From positions 1,984,001 to 2,048,000 of the forward strand of contig OY969702.1 of the NCBI GenBank assembly GCA_963702055.1: 64,000 bases of DNA. Reading direction: 5' to 3'. Position 1 is the stretch's first letter. Each line of letters starts with the position of its first letter. The DNA is from CAWINX01 sp963702055 (lineage in GTDB: Bacteria > Actinomycetota > Thermoleophilia > Solirubrobacterales > 70-9). Both the position numbers and the translations under genes were made by a program. Below the pieces are notes generated by a model. It was not told the DNA's origin, did not search any database, and was given only the letters and a program-made list of their open reading frames with translations. This document shows, piece by piece, positions 56,394 to 63,630 of this stretch.

Positions 56394-57523
56394 GCGTCGT
56401 AGCCGTCCAACTCGAAGGCGACCCGGGCGCCCCTCAGTGGGGATTCCTCGGCCCAGATCCGACCGCCGTGCGACTCGACGATCGAGCGGGCGATCGCCAG
56501 CCCCAGGCCGCTGCCGCCTGAGCCGCGGTCGCGCGCCGTGTCACTGCGGTGAAAGCGGGCGAAGACCCGCTCTCTCTCCGCGGCCGGGATCCCGGGCCCG
56601 TCGTCGTCGATGCGGACCGTCAGCCGGGAGCCGCGTGCCTCGGCGGAAACGGCCACCTGTCCCTCGGGGCCGGCGTGGCGCCGGGCGTTGGCGAGCAGGT
56701 TGCGGACCACCTGTGTCAACAGGTCCGGGTCTGCGTTCAGGGTCCCCGCCGGGATGTCGTGAACCGTCACCTCGCCGTGCGGCTCGGCTTCGGCAATTCC
56801 TCGTAGGAAAGGCCGCAGTGAAATCACCCGGCGCTGGAGCGGGACGGCCTCGTCGAGCCGCGCCAGGGCTAGCAGGTCGTCGACCAAGCGCTCGATCCGC
56901 ATCATCTCGGTCAGCACCACTCCCTCGACCCGGCGCACTTCGGCAGCCTCGGGACGCTCGCTTTGGGCCAGCACCTCGAGCTGACCCCGTATCGCGGTCA
57001 GGGGGGTGCGCAGCTCATGGGAGGCGTCGGAGGCGAACCGGCGTTGCCGGGAGAAGGCCTCGTCGAGGCGATCCAGCATGTGGTCGAATGCCTCCGCCAG
57101 CGTCCTCACCTCAACCGCGGCGGCCGCTTCGGCGCCGATTCGCGGGGTCAGGTCGCCGGCGTCGACCGCGGCGGCGGTGGACGCCATGCGACGCAGCGGC
57201 GCCGCGGTGCGGACGGCGAGCAGGTAGCCGGCAAGCAGGGCCGCCCCGAGGGTGATGGCTCCGGCGATCAGGAACGTCTTTACCACCTCGGCCTGGGCAT
57301 CCTCGACCGGCGACAACGGCGACACCTCGGCCGGGTCGGAATCGATCGAATGGGTGTGTGAGCCACCCGCTTCGCGGTGCTCTTCTTGCTTGATCACCGC
57401 CGATTCGTCGCCCATCTCCCCACGCACGGCGACGAACAGGGCCCCGAATGCCGCGAGGACGATTGCCGCGATCGAGAGGGCCAGCCTGCCTCGCAGGCCG
57501 AGTCGCCGCCAGACTTCCCTCAT
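56375..57523 (-). CDS. sensor histidine kinase (HAMP-HisKA-HATPase)
   Basis: A 382-aa kinase with two helices (about 13-32 and 84-104) around a short external loop that contains HREAGGSHTHSIDSDP, a His-rich stretch that might bind metal. HAMP follows, then the H-box FASDASHELRTPLTAIRGQ (about 168), N-box QVVRNLLANARRHAG, and G-boxes DDDGPGIPAAERE and GSGLGLAIARSI. Coupled to the response regulator gene by ATGA (57520-57523). The ZIP transporter gene divergent from the regulator fits a metal-sensing role, by inference. Confidence 0.92.
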   Translation of the reverse strand: MREVWRRLGLRGRLALSIAAIVLAAFGALFVAVRGEMGDESAVIKQEEHREAGGSHTHSIDSDPAEVSPLSPVEDAQAEVVKTFLIAGAITLGAALLAGYLLAVRTAAPLRRMASTAAAVDAGDLTPRIGAEAAAAVEVRTLAEAFDHMLDRLDEAFSRQRRFASDASHELRTPLTAIRGQLEVLAQSERPEAAEVRRVEGVVLTEMMRIERLVDDLLALARLDEAVPLQRRVISLRPFLRGIAEAEPHGEVTVHDIPAGTLNADPDLLTQVVRNLLANARRHAGPEGQVAVSAEARGSRLTVRIDDDGPGIPAAERERVFARFHRSDTARDRGSGGSGLGLAIARSIVESHGGRIWAEESPLRGARVAFELDGYDAQLGTA

Positions 57524-58194
57524 GCGTCGGTGGCCAGTCGGTAGCCGACCGAGCGCACTGTTTCGATCGGCGCGGGCGAATCGGGCAGGGCGAGGCGACG
57601 GCGCAGGTAGCCGACGTAGACCTGGACCACGTTGGTGCCGGGGTCGTGGTCGTAGCCCCAGACCGAGGAGAGGATCTCGGTATGGGTGCAGACCTGTCCG
57701 GCGTGTCGCATCAGGTGGGCGAGCAGCTCCGACTCGCGCTCGGGAAGGCGAACCGAGAGGCCGTCCCGCTCGGCCCGGCGCGCCAGCAGGTCGAGCCTGA
57801 TGCCGGCCGCTTCCAGCTTCGTCGCCTCGGTGTCGCTCGGCTGGCGCAGGTGGGCCCGGACCCGCGCTGCCAGCTCCTCGAAGGAGAAGGGCTTGGCCAT
57901 GTAGTCGGTGGCACCGCGGTCGAGGCCCTCGATCCGCTCGGCGACCTCCCCCTTGGCGCTCAGCACGATCACCGGCAGGGCAGGCTTGGCGTCGCGGATC
58001 GCGGCCAGCACCTCGATCCCGTCGCGTTTGGGGAGCATGCGGTCGAGGATCACCAGGTCGACCGAGCGAGACAGGGCCAGCTGCTCTCCCTCGACACCGT
58101 CGCCGGCGCTTAGCACTGCGTATCCCTCGGCCTTCAGCCCACGCTCAAGGAAGTCGGCGATCGAAGCTTCGTCCTCGACGATGAGGATCTCCAT
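57520..58194 (-). CDS. OmpR/PhoB-family response regulator
   Basis: A 224-aa regulator. Receiver: LIVEDEASIADFLERG, phosphoacceptor Asp in LVILDRMLPKRDG (about 51), Ser in VIVLSAKG and Lys in DYMAKPFSFEE. The winged helix includes LPERESELLAHLMRHAGQV, NVVQVYVGYLRRRL and IETVRSVGYRL. ATG 58194 is only 44 bp from the divergent ZIP gene start. A GCTAAC box lies in that gap. It is the first gene of the pair with the kinase. Confidence 0.95.
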   Translation of the reverse strand: MEILIVEDEASIADFLERGLKAEGYAVLSAGDGVEGEQLALSRSVDLVILDRMLPKRDGIEVLAAIRDAKPALPVIVLSAKGEVAERIEGLDRGATDYMAKPFSFEELAARVRAHLRQPSDTEATKLEAAGIRLDLLARRAERDGLSVRLPERESELLAHLMRHAGQVCTHTEILSSVWGYDHDPGTNVVQVYVGYLRRRLALPDSPAPIETVRSVGYRLATDA

Positions 58195-58238
58195 GTAGCC
58201 GATGCTAGTCGCCGCGCGTGAGCCGTTAGCTTCTTGCC

Positions 58239-58979
58239 ATGCCCCAGGTGGTCGTCTTGCTGCTCGCCGCCTCCGGCACGGCTCTCGCCACCGGGGTGGG
58301 AGCGATCCCGGTTTTCTACCTGGGCCGGCGCGCCGCGCAACTCACGCCGCTCCTGCTCGGTTTCGCCGCCGGCGTAATGGGCGTTGCCGCAATTGCGGGA
58401 CTGCTGATCCCGGCGACGCAGGAGGGGTCGGCCGCGACCGTCGTCGCCGGGCTCGTGACCGGGCTCGCCTTCCTCGTCATCGCCCGTCGCCGTCTCGACG
58501 ACAACGCCGGCTTCATGGGTCGCAGCGGGCCGGGGGCGCGGACCTCGGCGCTGGTCTTCCTCGTCCTCTTCGTCCACAGCCTTCCCGAGGGGCTCGCGGT
58601 GGGAACGGCGTTCGCCTCCGACCGGGCGGGACTGAGCCTCTTCGTGATCCTCGCGATCACGATCCAGAACATCCCGGAGGGGACCAGCGTCGCGATCCCG
58701 ATGGAGGCGGCCGGCTTCAGCCGGACCCGGATGTTTTGGGCGGCGGTCGGGACCAGTGCCCCGCAGCCGGTGGGCGCCCTGATCGCCTTCGTCGCGGTCG
58801 AGCAGATCTCTGCTCTGCTCCCCTTCTCCTTCGCCTTCGCCGCCGGGGCGATGCTGGCGCTGATCGCGGTCGAGCTGCTGCCCCAGGCCTACGCGGGGCC
58901 GCGTCGCCTCGGGCCCAGCGCCGGCGCCGCGGCCGGCGCCGCCCTGATGCTGGCGCTCAGCTTCCTGCTCGGCGTCTGA
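58239..58979 (+). CDS. ZIP-family metal transporter
   Basis: A 246-aa protein with eight helices. Metal-binding motifs: helix 4 VHSLPEGLAVGTAF and helix 5 TIQNIPEGTSVAIP, plus the Glu in IAVELLPQAY. These are the binuclear site residues of ZIP zinc/iron importers of the GufA type. There is no ribosome-binding site before ATG 58239. It is divergent from the OmpR-type regulator, which may control it. Confidence 0.88.
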   Translation: MPQVVVLLLAASGTALATGVGAIPVFYLGRRAAQLTPLLLGFAAGVMGVAAIAGLLIPATQEGSAATVVAGLVTGLAFLVIARRRLDDNAGFMGRSGPGARTSALVFLVLFVHSLPEGLAVGTAFASDRAGLSLFVILAITIQNIPEGTSVAIPMEAAGFSRTRMFWAAVGTSAPQPVGALIAFVAVEQISALLPFSFAFAAGAMLALIAVELLPQAYAGPRRLGPSAGAAAGAALMLALSFLLGV

Positions 58980-59032
58980 CGGGGTTGGCGCCGGCCGCGC
59001 GGCGAGTGAGACCGCGCGGTCGGTCCCGTCGG

Positions 59033-59095
59033 TCAGCCCGACTTCTGGATGCTCGCCACGGGCAGCACCGGCTGCTCGATCTTCGCGATCTTCAT
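59033..59095 (-). CDS. 20-residue peptide coupled to the methyltransferase gene
   Basis: The frame MKIAKIEQPVLPVASIQKSG ends in TGA. Its ATG overlaps the methyltransferase stop as ATGA (59092-59095), the same coupling used throughout this window. The peptide is basic-polar with a hydrophobic centre QPVLPVASI and no membrane helix. It could be a modified-peptide precursor, a small regulatory peptide, or a chance frame. The 54 bp after it up to the ZIP stop hold no feature. Confidence 0.4.
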   Translation of the reverse strand: MKIAKIEQPVLPVASIQKSG

Positions 59096-59913
59096 TTGTC
59101 ACCCCCTCGCGCATCGCGTCTGGAAAGCCGTGAGATGAAGACCGCCTTCATGTGCCGAAGCTCCTCGACGGGCTGCTCGAGCGCCACGTCGGCCCCGTAG
59201 CCGAATACGCCCTGGCACTCCAAGCCCGTCCGCTCGAGCGCCGCGAGAACCTGCTCTTGGGGGAAGTGCCGCTGCCGGTGGATCTCCGTTTCGATCGAGT
59301 CCGTTCCTCCGTTCGATTCCACCTCGAATCGGGCTTCGCAAATCGATCCCGGCGCCGTGTCGCCCGTCGCCTGACCTCGCCAGACGAGCCGACGTCCGTC
59401 AGACTCGACCACCCTCTCGCCGGCGAAGAACGTTCTGTAGGTGAAGAGCGTGTTGACGTCGAAGACGAGCAGGCCGTCGAGGGCGAGGTTGCGCGCCATG
59501 CCGGCCAGGGCGCTCTCCAGCGCCTCGATGCTGAGCAGGTAGTTGACCGCGTCGTCCAGGGCCCAGACGAGGTCGAACTCGCCGAACGTGGGCAGCGTGA
59601 CCATGTCGGCGACCTCGAGTCGGGCGCGGTCACCGACCTTCGCCCGCGCGAGGTCCACCATCGAGGCCGAGATGTCGCAGCCCGTCACCTCCCAGCCGCG
59701 CTCGAGCATCCGGATGAAGCTCTCTCCCGTCCCGCAGCCGACGTCGAGCAGGCGCCGGCCGTTCAGCCCGTGGCGCTCCAGCTCGGGCAGGAAGCCCCGC
59801 AGCACCACCTCGTAGTCGTTCTGGGCGGTGAATTCGTCGTAGACGGGAGCGATCGCCTCGTAGGCGATCTCTGCTCCCCGCTGCCCCGGGTCGGCGGCCG
59901 TAAACGTTCCCAC
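59092..59913 (-). CDS. class I SAM-dependent methyltransferase
   Basis: A 273-aa enzyme. Motif I LLDVGCGTGESFIRMLERG (about 55-73), the acidic residue after strand 2 in VTGCDISASMV, motif II VADMVTLPTFGEFDLVWALDDAVNYLL, and LALDGLLVFDVNTLFTYR. The C-terminal half (about 165-270) is a beta-rich substrate-binding extension with EIHRQRHFPQEQVLAAL and LEQPVEELRHMKAVFISR. It may act on a small molecule or peptide. The following 20-aa frame overlaps its stop. GTG/ATG start at 59913 (MGTFTAADPGQRG). Confidence 0.85.
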   Translation of the reverse strand: MGTFTAADPGQRGAEIAYEAIAPVYDEFTAQNDYEVVLRGFLPELERHGLNGRRLLDVGCGTGESFIRMLERGWEVTGCDISASMVDLARAKVGDRARLEVADMVTLPTFGEFDLVWALDDAVNYLLSIEALESALAGMARNLALDGLLVFDVNTLFTYRTFFAGERVVESDGRRLVWRGQATGDTAPGSICEARFEVESNGGTDSIETEIHRQRHFPQEQVLAALERTGLECQGVFGYGADVALEQPVEELRHMKAVFISRLSRRDARGGDK

Positions 59914-60074
59914 GCGCTATAGACCCACCGAATGCTCAAAATAGTTTCATCGATCAGGTCGGTCCGCTTGGTTTTCCCCTTAGTACCGTCGATCAGATCA
60001 ACGCTCCAACGGCCCAGGGTCGCATCGCCGGCGGCGAATGGGAGTGGGGCGAAGCGCACCGGATTTGCCTACGA

Positions 60075-60497
60075 GTGGCCTATCGCTATGCGAGTAATCC
60101 AGGCGAGGCCGAGGACATAGCCCAGGACGCTTTGCTCCGAGCCTGGCGCCGGCGCGACTCCCTGCGCGACGTTGAGCGGCGTACGGAGTGGCTGGCGACG
60201 ATCGTCCGCCACGAGGCCTTTCGCCATCACTCCCGCATTCGCCCCGAGCCGGTTGCCACAATCGAAACCATCGAGGGTGCCGACGACGAGCGGGTGCTGG
60301 CAACGGTCGAGCGGGCCGACCTGCACGCGGCCCTGGGACGGCTCGACGAGAACGATCGCAGCCTGCTGATGCTGCGTTACTCCGAGGACCTGACCCAGGC
60401 CGCGATCGCCCGCCGGCTTGGAATACCCGAAGGAACGGTTAAGGTACGGCTGCACCGGGCGCGCGACAAGCTGCGTCGCGCGTTCGATTCGTCATGA
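60075..60497 (+). CDS. ECF-type sigma-70 factor; N-terminus lacks a standard start
   Basis: A 140-aa protein from GTG 60075. Region 2: AYRYASNPGEAEDIAQDALLRAWRRRDSLRDVERRTEWL split across 2.2-2.4. Region 4: ENDRSLLMLRYSEDLTQAAI, then ARRLGIPEGTVKVRLHRARDKLR. ECF factors start about 20-25 residues earlier; here the frame upstream encodes GEWEWGEAHRICLRV, which fits region 2.1, but no ATG, GTG or TTG precedes it. The gene may use a rare start or be trimmed. The ArsR-type regulator gene overlaps its stop (ATGA). Confidence 0.8.
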   Translation: MAYRYASNPGEAEDIAQDALLRAWRRRDSLRDVERRTEWLATIVRHEAFRHHSRIRPEPVATIETIEGADDERVLATVERADLHAALGRLDENDRSLLMLRYSEDLTQAAIARRLGIPEGTVKVRLHRARDKLRRAFDSS

Positions 60498-61114
60498 GTG
60501 CTCAGCAAACCAAAGTCGCCGTCGAGCCCCGCCTGATCAAGGCTCTGGGCCATCCACTGCGCCAGCGCGTCCTCCATGCGCTCAACGAGGGCGTCGCCAG
60601 CCCGAGCGAGCTTTCGAAGCAGCTCGGCGAGCCGCTCGGCAACGTCAGCTACCACGTCAAGATCCTCGCCGAGTGTGATGCGATCGAGTTGGTCAAAACG
60701 GCGCCGGTGCGAGGCGCGGTCGAGCATTTCTACCGGGCCACCACCCGTCCCTACTTCACCGACGAGCACTGGTCCGAGCTGCCGCTCTCCACGCGTCGCG
60801 CGCTCTTCGACAACAGCCTCCAGGAGATCTGGAGCCACCTCGTCGCCGCGTCCACGGAGAGGGGTCTGGACGATCTCCAAACCCACGTCAGCTGGACCAC
60901 CCTCGAGCTCGACGAGCAGGCCTACGAGGAAATGGCCGAGCAGCTGCGGATCACCCTCGAGCGGGCGATGGAGCTACAGGCCGAGACGGTCGGCCGCCTC
61001 GCTGAGCTTCCGGCCGATGAACGTGAGACGCACCGCACCGAGCTGGCGATCATGCACTTCCATCGCGCCGAGGGCGCGCCGAGTTCCCAGGTTTCGCCAA
61101 TCGGCGAGGACTGA
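60494..61114 (+). CDS. ArsR-like winged-helix transcriptional regulator
   Basis: A 206-aa protein. Residues 10-90 form a winged helix: LIKALGHPLRQRVLHALNEG, then SPSELSKQLGEPLGNVSYHVKIL and FYRATTRPYF. The C-terminal 100 residues are helical, containing WTTLELDEQAYEEM and RTELAIMHFHRA; this layout is frequent in actinobacterial ArsR/HTH_20 regulators. No metal-binding Cys pair is seen. It is coupled to the sigma factor gene (ATGA), so the two regulators are made together. Confidence 0.82.
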   Translation: MSAQQTKVAVEPRLIKALGHPLRQRVLHALNEGVASPSELSKQLGEPLGNVSYHVKILAECDAIELVKTAPVRGAVEHFYRATTRPYFTDEHWSELPLSTRRALFDNSLQEIWSHLVAASTERGLDDLQTHVSWTTLELDEQAYEEMAEQLRITLERAMELQAETVGRLAELPADERETHRTELAIMHFHRAEGAPSSQVSPIGED

Positions 61115-61119
61115 GTTCC

Positions 61120-61646
61120 TCAGCAGATTCGCCGCTGTTTGCCGCCGGCCGCCTCAGCCTGCGGTGAGGCCTTGCCGTCGATCTTGTCCAGCGCCCGCTC
61201 GATGTCCTCGCCGAGCATCTCCGCCATGTCGCGGCTGAAGTTCTCCTTGAGGATTCGAAGACATCGAGGCCGCCGTCTTCGTCGGTCGGGCGGACGACGA
61301 CCACCGGCAGGTAGCGGGAGTCGTTGAGCAGTTCGAAGCGCCCCGACTTGGTCAGCGCCGCCTCGGTCTGCGGGTACTCGTCCTGGTCGACGAAGTTGCG
61401 ATTCAGCGTCTCGGTGGCGAGCTGCTGGGCCTCCGGCTCCATCCAGGTGGTGACGAAGGAGGCGAGGTTGAGGGCCGGGTTGCCGTCCAGGTTCAGCTCG
61501 TCGTGGATCAGCTTTTAGGCGGCCCGAGCGGGCATCGAGCCCTTGGGGATGTGGTGCTCGGGGATCTCGTCGGTGAAGTAGCGGCTGCTGTAGGTCGTGT
61601 TGGTCAGACGACCCGTCTCGCGCTCGTCGCTCTCCACCTTGCGCAT
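61120..61646 (-). pseudogene. gadB: collapsed glutamate decarboxylase gene
   Basis: The 5' part encodes the GAD N-terminus (RYFTDEIPEHHIPKGSMP, an in-frame TAA, then KLIHDELNLDGNPALNLASF and NRNFVDQDEYPQTEA). Near 61345 it jumps to a late part of the family, KSGRFELLNDSRYLPVVVVRP, skipping the PLP-binding core of some 270 residues. After DGGLDVF a frameshift is needed to continue into ILKENFSRDMAEMLGEDIERALDKID and the end QRRIC. One stop, one large deletion and one frameshift make it non-functional. Confidence 0.8.
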
Positions 61647-61737
61647 CGCGGGCACTGTACACGCGGGCGGTCTATGCGCAGAGAACTTCCGACCGCTGTA
61701 CAACGACGCCGCTCACGCACGCCGCCACCATTTGACG

Positions 61738-62523
61738 ATGAAGACCACGCCCCGCCAGATCGTGGCTTTCGGGGGTGGTGGGTTCTCGATGGAGTCGGGC
61801 AACCCGCTGCTCGACGACTACGTGCTCGAGCTGACGGCGCCCGAGCGCCCGCGCGTCTGCTTCCTGCCCTCGGCCAGCGGCGACGCCGACCACTACGTCG
61901 TCCGCTTCTACCGCGCCTTCCCGGCCGACCGTTGCGAGGCCAGCCACATCTCCCTGTTCCGGCGCGAGCAGGGACCGGCCGACCTGCGCCGCCATCTCCT
62001 CTCCCAGGACCTGATCTACGTCGGCGGCGGCAGCGTCGTCAGCCTGCTCGGCGTCTGGCGCGCCCACGGGGTCGACGAGATCCTCCGCGAGGCCTGGGAG
62101 TCCGGCGTCGTCCTCTGCGGCCTCTCGGCCGGGTCACTGTGCTGGTTCGCCGAGTCGGTCACCGGCTTCCACGGGGAGCCGCGGCGAGTGAAGGGCCTCG
62201 GCCTGCTGCCGTTCAGCAACTGCGTCCACTACGAGCCGGAGTCGAGTCGTCGCGACGCCTACCACCGTTTCCTGCGCGAGGGCATGCGCCCCGGCTACGC
62301 GGCCGAGGACGGGGTCGCGCTGCATTTCACCGAGACCGAGCTGAGCCGGGTGGTGGCGTCGCGCCCCGCTGCCCGCGGCTACCGCCTCGACCTGGTGGAG
62401 GGGCGGGTCGAGGAGACGCGGATGGCGACCGTCTTCCTGGGTGAGGGCGAAGCGCCGGAATCCTCCTGCGAGGCGACGCCGGAATCCCCCTGCGAGGGAC
62501 CGTCCAGCGCGGTCGCCGCCTAA
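61738..62523 (+). CDS. peptidase E (S51 family), first copy
   Basis: A 261-aa S51-family serine peptidase (aspartyl dipeptidase-like). IVAFGGGGFSM at the start, CFLPSASGDADHYVVRFYRAF, LIYVGGGSVVSLLGVWRAHG, and the nucleophile elbow LCGLSAGSLCWF (Ser about 132). His is in NCVHYEPES. It is typical in length, with a Glu/Pro/Ser-rich tail. ATG 61738 fits the family start. Its stop shares a base with the next start (TAATG), a second peptidase E. Confidence 0.88.
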   Translation: MKTTPRQIVAFGGGGFSMESGNPLLDDYVLELTAPERPRVCFLPSASGDADHYVVRFYRAFPADRCEASHISLFRREQGPADLRRHLLSQDLIYVGGGSVVSLLGVWRAHGVDEILREAWESGVVLCGLSAGSLCWFAESVTGFHGEPRRVKGLGLLPFSNCVHYEPESSRRDAYHRFLREGMRPGYAAEDGVALHFTETELSRVVASRPAARGYRLDLVEGRVEETRMATVFLGEGEAPESSCEATPESPCEGPSSAVAA

Positions 62524-63332
62524 TGGCCGAGTCGGAGCCGCTGCGGCGGATCCTGGCGCTCGGTGGGCACGACTTCACCTCCCGGCCCCCGGATCGCGCC
62601 GTCTGCGAGCTGCTGTTGCGCCTCGCCGGCGAGCGGGCGGGAGGCGGGCGGCCGCGGATCTGCATCCTGCCCACCGCCAGCGGCGACACCTCCGAGCAGA
62701 TCGCCCACTTCTACACCTCCTTCGGCGAGCGCCCCTGCGAGCCGTCCGACCTTTCGCTCTTCCGGCTGGGACGCCGGCCGATGGCGCTGCGCGACCACCT
62801 GCTCGCCCAGGACCTTGTCTACGTCGGCGGCGGCAGCCTGCTCAACCTGCTCGCCGTCTGGGAGGCGCACGAGATCGGCGCCATCCTCAGCCTCGCCTGG
62901 CGCCAGGGGATCGTCCTCGCCGGCCAGAGCGCCGGCGCGATGTGCTGGTTCGAGGCGGGGATAACCAAGTCCTCGGGCAAGCCGACCGCCGCCGCCGGCC
63001 TCGGCCTGCTCGGCGGCAGCCTCTGCGTCCACTACAACAACGAGCCGGAGCGCCGCGCCGCCTACCTCGACGCGGTCGGCGGCGGCATGCCCGGCGGCTA
63101 CGGGCTCGACGACTACGCCGGCCTGCTCTGGGAGGGGCAGGGAGAGCCCTCTGCGGTGACCGCCCGGCGCGGCGCCCGCGCCTACCGGGTGAAGTCGAGC
63201 GAGGACGGGGTGAGCGAGGCTCCGCTCCCCGCCCGTTTCCTGCCCGCCCCGGCGCCGGCGACCCTGCGCGAGGACATCGCCGAGTTCCGCCGCATCACCA
63301 AGATGCGCAAACGGGCCGGCTGGCTGGGTTGA
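62523..63332 (+). CDS. peptidase E (S51 family), second copy
   Basis: A 269-aa paralogue of the preceding protein: ILALGGHDFTS, CILPTASGDTSEQIAHFYTSF, LVYVGGGSLLNLLAVWEAHE, nucleophile LAGQSAGAMCWFEAG (Ser about 139) and CVHYNNEPERR. The Gln in place of Leu before the nucleophile Ser differs from copy one. The tandem overlap suggests the products act together or as a heterodimer. A long palindrome follows the stop by 4 bp. Confidence 0.88.
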   Translation: MAESEPLRRILALGGHDFTSRPPDRAVCELLLRLAGERAGGGRPRICILPTASGDTSEQIAHFYTSFGERPCEPSDLSLFRLGRRPMALRDHLLAQDLVYVGGGSLLNLLAVWEAHEIGAILSLAWRQGIVLAGQSAGAMCWFEAGITKSSGKPTAAAGLGLLGGSLCVHYNNEPERRAAYLDAVGGGMPGGYGLDDYAGLLWEGQGEPSAVTARRGARAYRVKSSEDGVSEAPLPARFLPAPAPATLREDIAEFRRITKMRKRAGWLG

Positions 63333-63336
63333 CACC

Positions 63337-63380
63337 GTTCGGGAGTTTCACCTCGCTATAGCAGGGTGAAACTCCCGAAC
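63337..63380. terminator. 44-bp palindrome behind the peptidase E operon
   Basis: A perfect 16-bp inverted repeat (GTTCGGGAGTTTCACC and its complement) around a 12-nt loop TCGCTATAGCAG that is itself mostly palindromic. It can form a very stable hairpin in either strand but has no T-run, so it may be a Rho-protected 3' end, a repetitive palindromic element or an operator. Confidence 0.55.
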
Positions 63381-63630
63381 GCGGCGGCAAGGAGAACTTC
63401 AAGGACGTCGGCACCTGGACGCCGCCGTCTTGGTGAAGCGCTGAGCGAGCAATTGGCACCCGCAACGGACGGCGCGCCTACACGCGCCTCTTCGTTCGAG
63501 TTCCTTCCCGCCCCGGCGGTCCGCTTGGGCCGTGGAGGTCATGGTCGGGCGCATCGAGCATCTGCACGGCTCCGTACTGAGGCGCACGCTGCCGTACACC
63601 GCGCTGAGGAGAATCCGGACGTGTGGGCGG
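63381..63630. other. gap without recognisable gene
   Basis: Between the palindrome and the ferritin stop I find only short frames on either strand, none with family motifs or ribosome-binding sites. One plus frame directly behind the palindrome reads ENFKDVGTWTPPSW before a stop; it may be a fragment of a lost gene. Confidence 0.4.

Noticed and set aside
58134..59114. 326-codon minus-strand open frame behind the ZIP gene
   Set aside because: Antisense to the ZIP transporter; low-complexity Glu/Arg/Gly sequence typical of shadows.
63381..63630. Several short plus frames before the ferritin gene
   Set aside because: No family motifs, no ribosome-binding sites and no coupling to neighbours.
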